Below are positions 1 to 7,228 of a DNA stretch of 19,438 nucleotides, in pieces. Numbering within the stretch: position 1 is the stretch's first letter; each line of letters begins with the position of its first letter. Under the pieces are notes generated by a model that was not told the origin of the DNA, did no database searches, and saw only the letters and a list, made by a program, of their open reading frames with translations. The position numbers and the translations under genes were made by a program. Source of the DNA: UBA2897 sp036733925 (GTDB taxonomy: Bacteria; Bacillota; Negativicutes; Selenomonadales; Selenomonadaceae); assembly GCA_036733925.1 (NCBI GenBank), contig DAIMZO010000029.1, positions 1 through 19,438 on the forward strand. The letters run 5' to 3'.

Positions 1-17
1 GATAGAAGGTGAACATT

Positions 18-641
18 ATGACGATGTACAAACCAAAGGAAATGGCCGAGAAACTAGGTGTGACCGTCCGGACACTTCAGAAATGGGATTGCAGCGGAAA
101 ACTGCCAGCATACCGCACACCGACAAACCGTCGATATTACACAGAGGAGCAATATCTTGCTTATATCGGCGGGAATCGGGCAAAAGACCGCAAAGTGGTT
201 GCGTATGCCAGAGTGTCGACGCGCAGTCAGAAGGATGATTTGAAGAATCAGATTCAGTTTATCCAGACGTATGCAAATGGAAAAGGAATCATTCTGGATG
301 AGGCCATCGAGGACTTCGGCAGCGGGCTAAACTACAAGCGAAAGAAATGGCTGGGACTGCTTGAAGCCGTTGACCGCAATGAGATCGGCACGATTTTCGT
401 GACATATAAAGACCGGTTCACCCGTTTCGGATATGACTATTTCGAGCGTTTCTGCCAGAATCATCAGACGGAGCTGATTGCCTTGAACAACAAGGAAAGT
501 TCTCCTGCGCAAGAGCTTGTCGATGACCTTGTTTCCATTCTTCACGAATTTTCCAATCGCCTTTCCGGTTTACGGAAATACCAGTCCAAAATCAAAGAGG
601 ATTCATCTTTGAAGGAGGCTAAGGGTGATGAAGGCTGTTAA
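18..641 (+). CDS. tnpA: IS607-family serine recombinase transposase TnpA
   Basis: This 207-residue protein catalyses cut-and-join transposition of the element through a serine-recombinase mechanism. Residues 1-55 form a MerR-like helix-turn-helix (KPKEMAEKLGVTVRTLQKWD, then a wing with RRYYTEEQY). Residues 58-190 are the resolvase domain: YARVSTRSQ carries the likely nucleophile Ser67, and YKDRFTRFGYDYFE matches the conserved DRLTRFG region. The short C-terminal tail is usual for IS607 transposases, which bind DNA through the N-terminal domain. I chose ATG 18 because GAAGG at 5-9 sits 8 bases ahead; an in-frame GTG at 9 overlaps that site. The stop at 639-641 overlaps the start of the tnpB remnant by 14 bases. 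The reading frame is intact and all visible motifs are preserved, so it could still be active. Confidence 0.9.
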   Translation: MTMYKPKEMAEKLGVTVRTLQKWDCSGKLPAYRTPTNRRYYTEEQYLAYIGGNRAKDRKVVAYARVSTRSQKDDLKNQIQFIQTYANGKGIILDEAIEDFGSGLNYKRKKWLGLLEAVDRNEIGTIFVTYKDRFTRFGYDYFERFCQNHQTELIALNNKESSPAQELVDDLVSILHEFSNRLSGLRKYQSKIKEDSSLKEAKGDEGC

Positions 642-1091
642 GACACAGGTCGTGGAATTGCCGAGCTTCAAATCGAAGAAAGCGCCGCGCCAAGGCTTCA
701 AGAGTGACCGCATCCAGATTGTCGATGGCAAGATTCGTTTCGACAAGCCGCGTATGCTGAACCAATATCTGAAAGAACAGAAGCAGAACTGGTGGCACAT
801 CGTTCCCTATTCGGTGAGTTCAAGCGGCAGATGCTGTACCAGGCAGCTTGGTATGGCAAGAAGCTCATCCTTGCGGACGAGCTTTATCCATCCACGCAGT
901 GCTGCGCACATTGCGGCCACGTGAAAACAGCGGATGAACGCATCACGCTTCATGGCAATGCAAAGCATCACACCCGTCATGGCGAGTATATCAGCAACGA
1001 ATGCGGCTATACGAACGATCGCGATAGGAATGCTGTGCTGAACCTCCTTACGCTGGCTGATCCTTCTTTGGTTCAATTGTATTTTAATTAA
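628..1091 (+). pseudogene. tnpB: tnpB remnant (RNA-guided nuclease of IS607/IS605 type), internally deleted and frameshifted
   Basis: Full-length TnpB is about 370-420 residues; only about 155 codons remain, in two frames. The first part (start ATG 628 or GTG 625, SD GAAGGAGG at 611-618) begins MKAVKTQVVE and jumps at once to LPSFKSKKAPRQGF...IVDGKIRF, normally found near residue 100, so most of the N-terminal domain is missing. After about WWHIVPYS (near 790-800) the sequence continues in another frame as GEFKRQMLYQAAWYGKK, the region before the zinc finger, so the RuvC core with its first catalytic Asp and the Glu is missing. The C-terminal finger begins CAHCG, but its second pair reads SNEC instead of CxxC (Ser AGC for Cys). 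The last RuvC motif DRDRNA is present. A working nuclease is excluded. The end matches the expected TnpB C-terminus. Confidence 0.85.
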
Positions 1092-1260
1092 CGAATGCAG
1101 ATATTGGCGTGGGTAACGCCGAATGGACAAGAGTCCGTAGAATATCGCAGGAGTCCGTTCATGTGATTACCCCTCTATCGGGATATCGGAATACGGATGA
1201 TGACGGCGATGAGTAAAATCTGTAGAAGCTTCAAGAAAGGAGAGGTATGTATCTCTCCTG
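1092..1260 (+). ncRNA. candidate omega/reRNA scaffold and right end of the IS607 element
   Basis: This is non-coding sequence directly after the tnpB remnant. It resembles the right-end scaffold of IS605/IS607 elements: a GAATACGGATGATGACGGCGATG-like stretch (1189-1211), then GTAGAAGC (1222-1229), then a perfect hairpin with AGGAGAGGT (1238-1246) pairing ATCTCTCCT (1251-1259). In such elements the TnpB guide RNA is transcribed across this region and its guide is the sequence just beyond the element end. The resemblance comes from memory of such ends and was not aligned. With tnpB broken here, the RNA could act only with a TnpB encoded elsewhere, or be a relic. Confidence 0.45.
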
Positions 1261-1262
1261 CT

Positions 1263-1293
1263 GATATAGTCAAAATCAAATATTGACTATATC
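1263..1293. repeat. 11-bp perfect inverted repeat between IS end and nrnA
   Basis: GATATAGTCAA (1263-1273) pairs perfectly with TTGACTATATC (1283-1293) around a 9-base AT-rich loop. There is no uninterrupted T-run after it, so it is a poor intrinsic terminator on the plus strand. It may be an operator, a remnant of the insertion site, or part of the element end. Confidence 0.6.
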
Positions 1294-1310
1294 CTTCTAT
1301 GTTTTACATA
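1283..1310 (+). promoter_or_regulatory. possible promoter for nrnA
   Basis: TTGACT (1283-1288), a 16-base spacer and TACATA (1305-1310) form a weak sigma-A-like match. It would start transcription only a few bases before the nrnA start at 1321, leaving almost no leader, which counts against it. The -35 hexamer is also one arm of the inverted repeat at 1263-1293. It matters because the IS607 element probably separates nrnA from its usual upstream operon. Confidence 0.25.
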
Positions 1311-1320
1311 CCGGGAGCGC

Positions 1321-2442
1321 ATGGAAATCACACTCCATGAAGCGGCAGAAAAACTGCGGCAGGCCGACCGCATCGTGCTGACTGCACACGAGCACCCGGA
1401 CGGCGACGCCGTCGGGAGCACGATGGGGCTCATGTATTTCTTGCAGGGACTAGGCAAGCAGGCACAGGTTATCCTCGAGGACAAGGTCTCGAAAAACCTG
1501 CATATCCTGCCGGGGGCGCGCGAGGTGCGCCAGCTCAAATGGGAGCAGGAGATTGCGGAGAAGGCGGCCGAGGAGGCCGCAGAGAAAGCCAAGGCGGAGT
1601 CTGCGGAAGGCGTGGGTTCTCCGGACAAGCCGGAGGATAAGGCCGGACAGGTTGAGGAATGGAAGCCGGAGCCTGTCGAGGCAGACCTGCTCGTCATCCT
1701 CGATACGTCGGCGGATCGCATCGGCCGCGTCAAAGACGTCGTCAAGGCCGGCGAGGTCATCAATATCGACCACCATATCACGAATCAGGAGAAAAAGCTC
1801 CCAGTCTATGTGGATGGGGAGGCGGCGGCCTGCGCGGAGATCATCTTTGAGCTGATCCGTGCGATGGGCGGCGACTTCTCGAAGAACCTGCCGATGGCGC
1901 AGTGCATCTACACGGGAATCGCAACCGATACGGGATTCTTCCGCTTCTCGAATACGACTGCGCACACGATGCATGCGGCGGCAGAGCTGCTTGCGGCGGG
2001 CGTGGAGCCGAACGTCATCAGCGAGGCGCTCGAGGTGAAGCCGTATGACGATATCATGAGCCTTGCCAAAGCAATGGAGCATATCGAGCTCTTGCACGAC
2101 GGCCGTGCCGCCGGCGTGTTCCTGGACTACGAGACGATGCAGGAGCTCCGGCATACGGACGGCATCGTCGACATGATCCGCGTGATCGAGGGCATCGACA
2201 TCGCCGTGATTATGAAGGAGAAGATCAAGGACAACGCGCGCGTCAGCATGCGCTCGACCGGCCTTGACGTCTCGGTCATCGCCAAGCAGTTTGGGGGTGG
2301 CGGGCACATGCGCGCTGCGGGCTGCGGCTTCAAGGACACGCCGTTCGAGACCGCGAAGGCAAAGCTGCTTTCCGCGGTGGATACGGCGCTTGATGCCTAT
2401 ATGCCGGAAACAGGGGAAGAGGGCACACCGGGAAACGTCTGA
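1321..2442 (+). CDS. nrnA: DHH/DHHA1 phosphoesterase, NrnA-type oligoribonuclease / pAp phosphatase
   Basis: NrnA enzymes degrade 2-5 nucleotide RNAs to mononucleotides and dephosphorylate pAp to AMP in the cytosol. The 373-residue protein shows all DHH-family metal motifs: HPDGDAVGS at 25-33, DTS at 128-130, DHHITN at 150-155, TGIATDTG at 198-205, and the DHHA1 glycine motif GGGGHMRAAGC around residue 323. It is longer than the usual 310-330 residues because about 45 residues rich in Glu, Lys and Ala (roughly 73-120, bases 1534-1680) sit between the first two motifs. The start ATG 1321 follows GGGAG at 1313-1317 with a short spacing. truB begins 6 bases after the stop. The neighbours rbfA-nrnA-truB-ribF-rpsO-pnp are a classic Firmicute cluster; here the upstream side is occupied by an insertion sequence. 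Confidence 0.92.
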   Translation: MEITLHEAAEKLRQADRIVLTAHEHPDGDAVGSTMGLMYFLQGLGKQAQVILEDKVSKNLHILPGAREVRQLKWEQEIAEKAAEEAAEKAKAESAEGVGSPDKPEDKAGQVEEWKPEPVEADLLVILDTSADRIGRVKDVVKAGEVINIDHHITNQEKKLPVYVDGEAAACAEIIFELIRAMGGDFSKNLPMAQCIYTGIATDTGFFRFSNTTAHTMHAAAELLAAGVEPNVISEALEVKPYDDIMSLAKAMEHIELLHDGRAAGVFLDYETMQELRHTDGIVDMIRVIEGIDIAVIMKEKIKDNARVSMRSTGLDVSVIAKQFGGGGHMRAAGCGFKDTPFETAKAKLLSAVDTALDAYMPETGEEGTPGNV

Positions 2443-2447
2443 AGGCG

Positions 2448-3356
2448 GTGGACGTACCGGGAAAACCGTTATCTGATGGTTTTCTCAATGTACTGAAACC
2501 GCCTGGCATGTCGTCGCACGATGTCATCGGCTTCGTGCGGCATAACCTCGGGATCAAGAAGGTCGGCCATGCAGGCACGCTCGATCCCGGCGCGGCGGGT
2601 GTCCTGCCCGTCGCCGTCGGGAGGGCTACGCGGTTGCTGACTTTCCTTGAGCACGCGGACAAAGAGTACCGTGCAGAACTGACTTTCGGCTATGCGACGG
2701 ACAGTGGGGATGACCTCGGCAAGGTGCTCGAGGGGCCGGTTCCGTTCGCGATGCCTTCCGTGCAGCAGATTGAGCAGGCGATTGAGCAGTTCCGCGGCGA
2801 TATTGTGCAGGTGCCGCCGACCTACTCGGCCATCAAGATTGCCGGGAAACGGGCCTGCGACCTCGCGCGTGCCGGAAAGGATGTGGAGATCCCGTCGCGG
2901 AATGTCCATATCGGAAAGCTCGCACTCGTGGAACGCCGTGAAAGCAGCCTGCTGCTCGATATCACCTGCTCGCGCGGAACCTATATCCGCACGCTTTGCC
3001 AGAATATCGGCACGGCGCTCGGAATCCCGGCTGTCATGTCGTTCCTCGTGCGCCGGCGCGTCGGGGCCTTTGAGCTCGGCGAGGCGCTGACGCTCGAGGA
3101 ACTCGCGGAGCGGAAGCAGGCGGCCGTGCTCATGCCGCAGCATTGGCTGAATCTGCCGCACTACATCCTGCCCGTGTCCCGCGCGAAGGCATTCATCAAC
3201 GGGCTCTCGACGGATGACCGGCGCGCGGCGGCGGATCACCGCTATGAGAACAACGCGCTTCTCGCGGTGTTTGCGGGCGGCCGATTCCTCGGCATCGGCC
3301 GCTGGTCGGCCGGGCGCGGCGCCATCACGCCGTATCATGTCTACGCGCAGCCGTAA
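2448..3356 (+). CDS. truB: tRNA pseudouridine(55) synthase
   Basis: TruB converts U55 of the T-loop of most tRNAs to pseudouridine and also acts as a tRNA folding chaperone. The 302-residue protein has the family hallmarks: LNVLKPPGMSSHDVI near the N-terminus, GHAGTLDPGAAGVL at 40-53 with the catalytic Asp46, then YRAELTFGYATDSGD, PPTYSAIKIAGKRA and SRGTYIRTLCQNIG. A C-terminal PUA-like tail follows (about 245-302). The start is GTG 2448, the only initiation codon before the conserved region. Its ribosome site (AAGG, 2442-2445) overlaps the nrnA stop, suggesting coupled translation. The product is clear from motifs; only the start is slightly uncertain. Confidence 0.95.
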   Translation: MDVPGKPLSDGFLNVLKPPGMSSHDVIGFVRHNLGIKKVGHAGTLDPGAAGVLPVAVGRATRLLTFLEHADKEYRAELTFGYATDSGDDLGKVLEGPVPFAMPSVQQIEQAIEQFRGDIVQVPPTYSAIKIAGKRACDLARAGKDVEIPSRNVHIGKLALVERRESSLLLDITCSRGTYIRTLCQNIGTALGIPAVMSFLVRRRVGAFELGEALTLEELAERKQAAVLMPQHWLNLPHYILPVSRAKAFINGLSTDDRRAAADHRYENNALLAVFAGGRFLGIGRWSAGRGAITPYHVYAQP

Positions 3357-3407
3357 GGGCTGCAGGAGCGAAAGCGTAAAAGCGTAAAAAGGAGCGTTCA
3401 ACGCACC

Positions 3408-4343
3408 ATGAAGATATACCATGAGCTTCGGGATCATCGTCAGGATTGCCCGGACGCGGCTGTCGCGCTCGGCATGTTCGACGGCGTGCATATCGGCCAC
3501 GCACGGATCATCCGCCGTGCGGTGGAACTCGCGCGCCGGATACACGGGACGAGCGTCGTGTTCACATTTCTGAACCATCCGCTCTCCGTGCTCGCACCGG
3601 AGCATGAGCCGCCCGCCATCGCGAGCCGCGCGCTTTGCGCGCAGGAAATCGCGAAGCTCGGCGCTGACGTGCTCGTGATGATTCCGTTTGATCGGGAACT
3701 GGCGGCATGGAGTGCCGACGCGTTCTTGTCGCGCCTGCAGGCAGATTTTGCCCCACGCTATGTCGTGACGGGGCCGAACTATACGTTCGGGCGCGGCGGC
3801 ATCGGCGATGACGCCTATCTCGTACGCGAGGGCCCCGCACATGGCTTCGAGACCATCATCTGCGAGGCCGTGACCGCGGGCGGCGGGCTCGTCAGTAGCA
3901 CGCGGATTCGGCATCTGCTCGCGGAGGGCAGCCTCGCACAGGCCGAGGCCTTCCTCGGCCGTCCATTCTCGCTGCTCGGCCCCGTCGTGCACGGCGACGC
4001 GCGCGGAAGAACCATCGGGTTCCCGACGGCGAATTTCGATTTGCCGGATTGGCAGGTCAGCCTGCCAAACGGCGCGTACGCGGCGGCCGGGCTCTACGCG
4101 GGACGTCGCCTCGCGGGCATGGCGAATATCGGGGACAACCCGACGTTCGGCGGCTGCAAGAGGCGCCTTGAAGTGCATTTCGATGATTTCCACGAGGATG
4201 TCTACGGCAAGACGATGGAGATCCAGTTCCTTGCGCATCTGCGCGGAGAGGTGCGCTTCGATGGCGTCGAGGCGCTGAAGCGCCAGCTGCAGAAGGACCG
4301 CGAGAACGCACGGGAAACCTTTGCCGCGCGCTTCGGCAAATAA
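3408..4343 (+). CDS. ribF: bifunctional riboflavin kinase / FMN adenylyltransferase (FAD synthetase)
   Basis: RibF phosphorylates riboflavin to FMN and adenylates FMN to FAD. The 311-residue length is typical. The N-terminal adenylyltransferase half has the nucleotidyl-transferase signature GMFDGVHIGH at 22-31, TGPNYTFGRGG, and SSTRIRHLL near residues 163-171. The C-terminal kinase half has HGDARGRTIGFPTANF around 198-213, GMANIGDNPTFGG, and LEVHFDDFHEDVYG. The start ATG 3408 follows AAAAAGGAG (3386-3394) at an unusually long distance of about 13 bases, with a small GCGT/ACGC hairpin in between that could shorten it. It lies 51 bases after truB and is probably cotranscribed with it. Confidence 0.96.
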   Translation: MKIYHELRDHRQDCPDAAVALGMFDGVHIGHARIIRRAVELARRIHGTSVVFTFLNHPLSVLAPEHEPPAIASRALCAQEIAKLGADVLVMIPFDRELAAWSADAFLSRLQADFAPRYVVTGPNYTFGRGGIGDDAYLVREGPAHGFETIICEAVTAGGGLVSSTRIRHLLAEGSLAQAEAFLGRPFSLLGPVVHGDARGRTIGFPTANFDLPDWQVSLPNGAYAAAGLYAGRRLAGMANIGDNPTFGGCKRRLEVHFDDFHEDVYGKTMEIQFLAHLRGEVRFDGVEALKRQLQKDRENARETFAARFGK

Positions 4344-4347
4344 TTCC

Positions 4348-4376
4348 TTTACACCAATCGGAAAGTATGCTATACT
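4348..4376 (+). promoter_or_regulatory. sigma-A promoter for rpsO
   Basis: TTTACA (4348-4353), a 17-base spacer and TATACT (4371-4376) form a near-consensus promoter with an extended -10 TG (4368-4369). Transcription would start near 4383, giving a leader of about 110 bases ahead of rpsO. It lies only 5 bases after the ribF stop, so rpsO has its own strong promoter. Confidence 0.85.
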
Positions 4377-4382
4377 TTTCTA

Positions 4383-4492
4383 GGTTGCGGGCCGTTGCGC
4401 CCGCGCAATAAGGTTCCGCAGCTCAGATTGCGAAGCATCTCCGACGCATTCTTAGCTGCTGGAGGACAGATCAGTACAGGAGGAAAAACAAC
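4383..4492 (+). promoter_or_regulatory. structured rpsO leader, candidate S15 autoregulatory site
   Basis: The predicted leader folds well. A first hairpin pairs GCGGGC (4387-4392) with GCCCGC (4399-4404). A longer arm pairs TCC-GCAGCT (4415-4423) with AGCTGC-T-GGA (4454-4463) and encloses a TGCG/CGCA stem (4429-4432 with 4445-4448). The SD AGGAGG (4478-4483) follows at once. Ribosomal protein S15 represses its own mRNA through structured leaders in several bacterial groups. That this leader binds S15 is inferred from position and structure only. Confidence 0.45.
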
Positions 4493-4771
4493 ATGCTGAC
4501 TCAGGAAGCAAAACAGGAAATCGTCAAGAAGTACGCCGTACATGAGGGCGACACGGGTTCGCCGGAAGTGCAGATTGCACTCCTCTCGGCCCGCATTGAT
4601 TATCTGACGGCTCATCTCAAGGAGCATAAGAAGGATCATCATTCCCGCCGCGGCCTGCTCAAGATGGTCGGCCATCGCCGCCGCCTGCTGAGCTATCTCT
4701 ACAAGAACGATATCGAGCGTTATCGCTCCATCATCGGCAAGCTCGGCATCCGTTCCACGGTTGAGCGCTGA
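4493..4771 (+). CDS. rpsO: 30S ribosomal protein S15
   Basis: S15 is a primary binder of the 16S rRNA central domain and forms a bridge to the large subunit. The 92-residue protein has the family core: GDTGSPEVQIALL, HLKEHKKDHHSRRGLLKMV, and RRRLLSYL. It is about three residues longer than the usual 89, with a C-terminal extension ending IRSTVER. The ATG at 4493 follows AGGAGG (4478-4483) at about 9 bases. It is flanked by its own promoter and by a strong terminator ahead of pnp, the standard rpsO-pnp order. Confidence 0.98.
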   Translation: MLTQEAKQEIVKKYAVHEGDTGSPEVQIALLSARIDYLTAHLKEHKKDHHSRRGLLKMVGHRRRLLSYLYKNDIERYRSIIGKLGIRSTVER

Positions 4772-4798
4772 TTGCATACCACTTGCAACGAGGTTTGC

Positions 4799-4830
4799 AG
4801 AGCCTCTCTCGTACGAGAGAGGCTCTTTTG
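4799..4830 (+). terminator. intrinsic terminator after rpsO
   Basis: A perfect 12-bp stem (4799-4810 with 4815-4826) around the loop GTAC is followed by TTTT. It lies 28 bases after the rpsO stop and about 100 bases before pnp. Partial read-through could feed pnp. Confidence 0.9.
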
Positions 4831-4928
4831 CGTTTCTCCAAAAGTTTTTAGAGGGATTTTCCGGTTGCTGTAGAACTATAATACTATATTCGAGCGAGAG
4901 AAAATCGGAGAAATACGGAGGCAGGTTC

Positions 4929-7013
4929 ATGCATAGCTTTGAAATGGAACTCGGCGGGCGGAAACTCGTCGTCGAGCAGGGGAAGATGGCGAAACAGGCC
5001 AATGGCGCGGTGCTCGTCCGCTATGGCGATACGGTGGTGCTGGTAACGGCGACGGCTTCGAAGGAGCCGCGCGAGGGCGTGGATTTCTTTCCGCTGACCG
5101 TTGATTATGAGGAAAAGATGTACGCGGTAGGGAAGATTCCGGGCGGCTTCATCAAGCGCGAGGGAAGGCCGTCGAGCGACGCGGTACTGCGCGCTCGCCT
5201 GATTGACCGGCCCATCCGTCCGCTGTTTCCGAAGGGGTACCGCAACGACGTGCAGATCGTCGCGACGGTGCTCTCCGTGGATCCGGACAATGAGCCGGAG
5301 CTCGCGGGTATGATCGGCGCGTCGGCGGCGCTCTCGGTATCGGATATCCCGTTCGGCGGTCCGATTGCCGGTGTGCGCGTCGGCCGCGTTGATGGCGAGT
5401 TCGTCATCAACCCGACCGAAGAGCAGCGCAAAAGCTCGACGCTGAATCTGACGGTCGCGGGCTCGCATGACGCGGTCATGATGGTCGAGGCGGGGGCTAG
5501 TGAGCTGCCGGAGGAAGTCATCCTCGACGCGATCCTGTTCGGGCATAAGGAAATCCAGCGCATCGTCGAATTCGAGCAGCGGATTCAAGCGGCTTGCGGC
5601 AAGGAAAAAGCGGATTCCTATCTGTTCACGGTATCCCCGGAACTCCGGCAGGCGATTGCGCTTTATGCCGGCGACCGCCTGGACGCGGCGACGCGCAACG
5701 CGAATAAGCTCGACCGCGACGCGCATATCGAGGCAATCCGCATCGATACGGTGGAGCATTTCCTCGCGGACTGCTCGGAGGAGGAGACCGCGGAGCGCGA
5801 GCAGGAGATCGGGATCGCCCTGCACGATATCGAGAAAACCATCGTCCGGCGTATGATCACGAAAGAGAAGATCCGCCCGGACGGGCGTGCGCTCGACGAG
5901 GTGCGCCCCATCACCTGCGAGGTCGGGCTGCTGCCGCGCACGCATGGCTCGGGGCTCTTCACGCGCGGCCAGACGCAAGTCCTGACCGTCACGACGCTCG
6001 GCCCGCTGTCGGACGAGCAGGTGGTCGATGGCCTTGCGCCGGAGTGGAAGAAGCGCTACATCCATCACTATAATTTCCCGGGGTATTCCGTCGGCGAGGC
6101 GAAGCCAATGCGCAGCCCGGGCCGCCGGGAAATCGGCCACGGTGCGCTCGCGGAGCGCGCCCTGCTGCCGGTCATCCCGTCGGAGGAGGAGTTCCCGTAT
6201 ACAATCCGGCTCGTCTCCGAGGTGCTCGAATCGAACGGCTCGAGCTCGATGGCGTCGGTCTGCGGTTCGACGCTTTCGCTGATGAACGCCGGCGTGCCGA
6301 TTAAGGCGCCGGTTTCCGGCATCGCGATGGGGCTCGTCAAGGATGGCGAGGACTATACGATCCTGACGGATATCCAGGGCATGGAGGACGCGCTCGGCGA
6401 TATGGATTTCAAGGTCGCGGGCACGGCGAAAGGCGTCACGGCCATCCAGATGGATATCAAGATCGCGGGCATCACGCGCGAAATCCTCGCGAGCGCGCTC
6501 GAGCAGGCGAAGCGGGGACGCGCGTTCATCCTCGGCAAGATGCTTGCGTGTATTGCGGAGCCGGCGAAGGAGCTCAGCCCGTATGCACCGCGCGTCGAGA
6601 CGATGCATATCGACGTCGATAAAATCCGCGACGTCATCGGCACCGGCGGCAAGGTCATCAAAGGCATCGTCGACGAGACGGGCGCCGAAATCGATATCCA
6701 GAAGGATGGGACGATCTATCTCTCCTCCTCGAATGCGGCAGGCATGGAAAAAGCCCGCGAGATGATCGAGGATATCGTGCGCGAGGTGCAGGTCGGCGAG
6801 GTCTACACGGGGACGGTTACGCGGCTCATGAAGTTCGGTGCGTTCGTGAAGATCCTGCCGAACAAGGAAGGCCTCTGCCATATCTCCCAGCTTGCCGATC
6901 ACCGCGTGGAGAACGTCGAGGACGTCGTGCAGGTCGGCGACCAGCTTGAGGTCAAGGTCATCGAGATCGACAACAAGGGCCGCATCAACCTCTCGCATAA
7001 GGCACTGCTGTAG
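4929..7013 (+). CDS. pnp: polyribonucleotide nucleotidyltransferase (PNPase)
   Basis: PNPase degrades RNA 3'-to-5' using phosphate and is a trimeric core enzyme of mRNA turnover. The 694-residue protein has two RNase PH-like domains (about 1-215 and 300-540), the second with the metal-binding EDALGDMDFK motif and GSSSMASVCGSTL. A helical domain lies between them. A KH domain follows with the loop VIGTGGKVIKGI, then a C-terminal S1 domain (GEVYTGTVTRLMKFGAFV to RINLSHKAL). I chose ATG 4929 because GGAGG (4917-4921) lies 7 bases upstream and the protein then begins with the usual MHSFEMELGGRKLV; the frame stays open further upstream but only over the rpsO terminator. A TATAAT at 4877-4882 could mark a pnp promoter, but no good -35 is seen. 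Confidence 0.97.
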   Translation: MHSFEMELGGRKLVVEQGKMAKQANGAVLVRYGDTVVLVTATASKEPREGVDFFPLTVDYEEKMYAVGKIPGGFIKREGRPSSDAVLRARLIDRPIRPLFPKGYRNDVQIVATVLSVDPDNEPELAGMIGASAALSVSDIPFGGPIAGVRVGRVDGEFVINPTEEQRKSSTLNLTVAGSHDAVMMVEAGASELPEEVILDAILFGHKEIQRIVEFEQRIQAACGKEKADSYLFTVSPELRQAIALYAGDRLDAATRNANKLDRDAHIEAIRIDTVEHFLADCSEEETAEREQEIGIALHDIEKTIVRRMITKEKIRPDGRALDEVRPITCEVGLLPRTHGSGLFTRGQTQVLTVTTLGPLSDEQVVDGLAPEWKKRYIHHYNFPGYSVGEAKPMRSPGRREIGHGALAERALLPVIPSEEEFPYTIRLVSEVLESNGSSSMASVCGSTLSLMNAGVPIKAPVSGIAMGLVKDGEDYTILTDIQGMEDALGDMDFKVAGTAKGVTAIQMDIKIAGITREILASALEQAKRGRAFILGKMLACIAEPAKELSPYAPRVETMHIDVDKIRDVIGTGGKVIKGIVDETGAEIDIQKDGTIYLSSSNAAGMEKAREMIEDIVREVQVGEVYTGTVTRLMKFGAFVKILPNKEGLCHISQLADHRVENVEDVVQVGDQLEVKVIEIDNKGRINLSHKALL

Positions 7014-7048
7014 CCAGAAAAAACGAAACACTGATTGTCATGCATGGG

Positions 7049-7091
7049 AAAGCGTTTGATACCGATTCGTTTGGTTCAAACGCTTTTTTTT
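7049..7091 (+). terminator. intrinsic terminator after pnp
   Basis: AAAGCGTTTGA (7049-7059) pairs with TCAAACGCTTT (7076-7086), an 11-bp stem with a 16-base loop, followed by a T-run to 7091. It begins 35 bases after the pnp stop. The following stretch to 7228 separates the convergent pnp and htrA genes and shows no gene. Confidence 0.9.
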
Positions 7092-7228
7092 GAGGCTTCG
7101 GGCATGATTGTGGGTGAATGCCCTGCCCCTGACTGAAATTAGCTATTGAAAAGCCATGTTGGTTCCTGTAAAGTATCCGTGACCAAACATAACTATACAA
7201 GGAGACAAACAACAAATTCAAATCCAGG

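Larger units (their letters stand above)
1..1260 (+). mobile_element. IS607-family insertion sequence, right part, with decayed tnpB
   Basis: The segment contains a MerR-like plus serine-resolvase transposase gene followed, with overlap, by remnants of tnpB and a right-end segment ending in a hairpin. This is the IS607 order. The left end is not visible and may lie before base 1. The right end cannot be fixed, because IS607 elements lack terminal inverted repeats; I place it near the hairpin at 1236-1261. Base composition is visibly more AT-rich than the GC-rich genes that follow, which fits recent transfer. The element lies immediately upstream of nrnA. Confidence 0.75.

Noticed and set aside
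2469..4238. 589-codon minus-strand open frame opposite truB and ribF
   Set aside because: It spans two real genes in antisense, typical of GC-rich sequence, with no motif support.
4865..4890. Full pnp promoter
   Set aside because: TATAAT at 4877-4882 is good but no -35 at 16-18 bases is convincing; mentioned only under pnp.
4884..7031. 715-codon minus-strand open frame opposite pnp
   Set aside because: It is antisense to a fully motif-supported PNPase; no family motifs are seen.
7092..7228. SD-like AAGGAGA at 7199-7205 on the plus strand
   Set aside because: No start codon follows at a usable distance and the region is the 3' side of convergent genes.
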